DNA of 64,000 nt from Bacillus rubiinfantis. Lineage in GTDB: Bacteria > Bacillota > Bacilli > Bacillales > Cytobacillaceae. The DNA is taken from positions 539,933 through 603,932 of the forward strand of contig CCFE01000011.1 of the NCBI GenBank assembly GCA_000752035.1, written 5' to 3'. This document shows positions 62,061 through 64,000 of this stretch, piece by piece (position 1 is the stretch's first letter; each line of letters opens with the position of its first letter). Under the pieces are notes generated by a model, which saw only the letters and a list, made by a program, of their open reading frames with translations, was not told the DNA's origin and made no database searches. The position numbers and the translations under genes are program-made.

Positions 62061-63809
62061 ATGCATATTGCGGAACATTATTTTAGACTTTACAACCATT
62101 TGTCTACAGACAGCAGTCAACTGACATGTGAAATAACCATTTCAGAAATTGCCACTATCCTATTCTGTTCCAATCGGAACGCTAAATATATTATGAAAGA
62201 GTTAAACGAACTACAATGGATTGATTGGACGCCATCACCGGGGCGAGGCAAATCGTCGAAGTTGGTTTTCCTAAAACCCGCTGAAGCAATCTTTTACCAA
62301 TTAGCGCAAGAGAAAATCATGAATGGGGAATTTACGTGGTGCTTTCATCAATTAAATTATTTTCCTCCCCTTACGCGAGAGAATTTTTTTACATTGATAA
62401 AAGAGTTCTTTGGCTTCCATGAAAATACGCAAAATCATAAAACCATCGATCTATTACGGCTGCCATTTCCAGCAAACAACTTGGAACTGGATCCACTCCA
62501 TGAACAATCCGCTGAAGAAACTCAACTACTAAGCCATATTTTTGATACAGTAGTCAAATTTAATACGAAAGAGAATAAGGTGGATACCCATCTCGCTCAC
62601 CACTTTGAATTCGATGCAACGGGAACCAAATTATCGTTATTTTTGAGAAAAGGCGTGTTTTTCCACAATGGCAAAGAGCTTGACGGACATGATGTAAAGT
62701 ATACCTATGAGCGAATTAAATCGGATCCCGACCTGAGTCTATTAAAAACTATTTTCACCAATATAAATGAAATTTCTGTTCCACATCCTTATATGGTTAT
62801 CATCCAGCTTTTTGAACCCAATCACTTATTCTTACATTTTTTAGGCTCCCTTGAAACAGCTATCATTCCGCGTCATAGTATCGAAGAGTCAGGAAAGAAA
62901 TTTTTCACGAAACCAGTTGGCAGTGGGCCCTTTAAAGTGACCGAAAATAATGGAAAAAGAATCACATTAGAAGCACACTCCCATTATTTTAAAGAAAGGC
63001 CTTTATTAGATAGAATCGAATTTTGGTTTATTCCTGAAATTGTTTATTATGATTCAACATTTTCAACGAATCTCTCGCCTATTCAATTCACAGAGTTACA
63101 AGAACGCGAAAAAGGTGCAGCCTTGTTATGTTTTAATCTTAGAAAACCAGGGATTTGTCAAAATAAAGACTTTCGCATGGCCCTTCAAAGTGGGATCAAC
63201 AAAGCGAGCTTGGCCGAACTTAGTAAAGGAAGTGTGGCAACCGATTATTTTTTGAGTGATGAATATGATCTAAATTCCTTTTCTCCTGATTTGGCAAAAC
63301 AATATCTCGAACGTTCTGGATATGGCGGGGAAACGATTACGCTTGTTACCTTAGAAGGTAAACAATATGAAAACGGAGCAAATTTAATCAAAAAGCAGCT
63401 TGATAATTTGGGAATATACGTGGAGGTAAAAATCATTCACTATCGGGAACTGTGGAATGAAGAGATTGTTCGGATTGGGGATATCTTTCTTCTAAAGGAA
63501 CTAGTACCTGATAATCTGGAAATCGAATTAATTGCCATCTTACATTCACATCATTCCACCATCAGCCAGCTGCTAAGTAAAGAGATTTTTGACAGAATCA
63601 ACAAGATTTTACCTCTCATTTATCGGGAATCTTCGATAGCCAGAAGATCGGTTCAATTCAGAAGGATTGAGCGGCTTCTCCTTAACGAAACGGCAGTCAT
63701 TTTCCTGACAAGAGGTCGCCGCCGTTTTCTATTTTTCTCTTCCATGGACTCTTCCTTACAAGGAGACGGCATCAATTATAACAAATTATGGCTCAAGCCA
63801 AATACGTAG
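62061..63809 (+). CDS. SgrR-family regulator (wHTH plus SBP_bac_5 domain)
   Basis: 582 aa from the ATG at 62061 (GAGGAGGGG upstream). N-terminal winged helix (about 1-110: EIATILFCSNRNAKYIMKEL and WIDWTPSPGRGKSSKL, the latter typical of SgrR). From about 160 on comes an ABC oligopeptide/solute-binding domain (VFFHNGKELDGHDVKYTYER, PVGSGPFKV). The protein is cytoplasmic and senses a small molecule; E. coli SgrR controls the sugar-phosphate stress sRNA SgrS. Bacilli have several paralogues, often beside an MFS exporter, none of which is seen here. Confidence 0.88.
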   Translation: MHIAEHYFRLYNHLSTDSSQLTCEITISEIATILFCSNRNAKYIMKELNELQWIDWTPSPGRGKSSKLVFLKPAEAIFYQLAQEKIMNGEFTWCFHQLNYFPPLTRENFFTLIKEFFGFHENTQNHKTIDLLRLPFPANNLELDPLHEQSAEETQLLSHIFDTVVKFNTKENKVDTHLAHHFEFDATGTKLSLFLRKGVFFHNGKELDGHDVKYTYERIKSDPDLSLLKTIFTNINEISVPHPYMVIIQLFEPNHLFLHFLGSLETAIIPRHSIEESGKKFFTKPVGSGPFKVTENNGKRITLEAHSHYFKERPLLDRIEFWFIPEIVYYDSTFSTNLSPIQFTELQEREKGAALLCFNLRKPGICQNKDFRMALQSGINKASLAELSKGSVATDYFLSDEYDLNSFSPDLAKQYLERSGYGGETITLVTLEGKQYENGANLIKKQLDNLGIYVEVKIIHYRELWNEEIVRIGDIFLLKELVPDNLEIELIAILHSHHSTISQLLSKEIFDRINKILPLIYRESSIARRSVQFRRIERLLLNETAVIFLTRGRRRFLFFSSMDSSLQGDGINYNKLWLKPNT

Positions 63810-63870
63810 CCACGGGGACAGGCTCCGTGTCCCTGCCTACTATTCTATCAATCCTCGACAAAATTCGAGC

Positions 63871-63882
63871 GGTGCCTGGCGC
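63871..63882. repeat. palindromic word GGTGCCTGGCGC (degenerate)
   Basis: Fourth member of the GGTGCCTGRCACC family, one or two bases off the palindrome. Confidence 0.55.
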
Positions 63883-63944
63883 GGATACTCTAGAATCTCT
63901 CGTAGCATCTCAAGAAATGTTTCCATGATTATCAACTCCCTATA

Positions 63945-64000
63945 CGCAAGTAACGGACCGCTTTGCGCAAGTAACCGCTCTCCATTCGCAAATAACGAGG
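63945..64000. repeat. CGCAAGTAAC word cluster at 21-bp spacing, continuing past the window
   Basis: CGCAAGTAAC, CGCAAGTAAC and CGCAAATAAC begin at 63945, 63966 and 63987, exactly 21 bp apart, with unrelated sequence between. Cut by the window end. Confidence 0.85.

Overview
The window looks like chromosome of a low-GC, endospore-forming Bacillaceae bacterium, most likely a Bacillus/Neobacillus-type soil organism. This rests on Gram-positive ribosome binding sites, sigma-A promoters, and the presence of a ComK-family regulator, YkvI-, YrzI- and YjzC-like proteins, a PyrR attenuator, an Fnr box of the Bacillus type and a YwqA-like SWI/SNF helicase. No rRNA, tRNA, CRISPR array, integrase or transposase gene was seen.

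Layout. 1-4369: tandem array (at least three copies, the first cut by the window edge) of a 1.6-kb AT-rich unit holding a convergent pair, a secreted 127-aa protein and a two-helix 199-aa membrane protein; each unit ends with the 3' end of hcp. 4330-5705: hcp with an upstream Fnr-type box. 5924-7354: carboxylate-type transporter. 8051-10805: persulfide/sulfite operon (rhodanese, rhodanese-persulfide dioxygenase fusion, TusA, TauE) with two CsoR/CstR-like operators. 11108-16681: RpiR regulator, M20 deacylase, GNAT, N-acylamino-acid racemase and YkvI carrier, matching the N-succinyl D-to-L amino acid conversion pathway. 16893-24585: hydantoinase/oxoprolinase A and B, IclR regulator, OPT transporter and a DapB-like dehydrogenase. 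24916-34647: secreted and surface proteins (Ig-like repeats, an M30-like metalloprotease, an M15-like SH3 protein, a His/Gly/Tyr-rich protein). 34910-37547: acyl-CoA ligase and a lipoprotein. 37662-40442: twelve tandem copies of a 232-bp non-coding repeat. 41579-44431: codBA-type cytosine uptake and deamination behind a PyrR attenuator. 45094-45887: ComK paralogue with a small Cys protein. 46580-48813: DUF817, YozG-like/DUF2975 pair and a membrane protein. 49205-51501: TetR plus pentapeptide-repeat gene between two 180-bp direct repeats. 51542-54844: SNF2 helicase. 55676-61210: PucR-type regulator and a five-gene operon (tiny membrane ORF, SSS symporter, second tiny membrane ORF, carbamoylase/ureidohydrolase, DUF1028). 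61420-63809: small ORFs and an SgrR-like regulator.

The overall theme is scavenging of organic nitrogen: D-amino acids, hydantoin or lactam rings, N-carbamoyl compounds, cytosine and peptides. Each catabolic block carries its own local regulator or attenuator.

The most unusual layer is intergenic. Several unrelated families of short sequence words occur in clusters with spacing close to whole helical turns of DNA: 20-21 bp in three families (25539, 33241, 63945), 51-52 bp in two (28240, 55163), and 51/62/51 bp inside the 232-bp family (7748, 37662, 48964). A reused terminator stem, a palindromic GGTGCCTGRCACC word and a 180-bp structured repeat are also scattered through the window. Functions are inferred from sequence alone; no database search was run.
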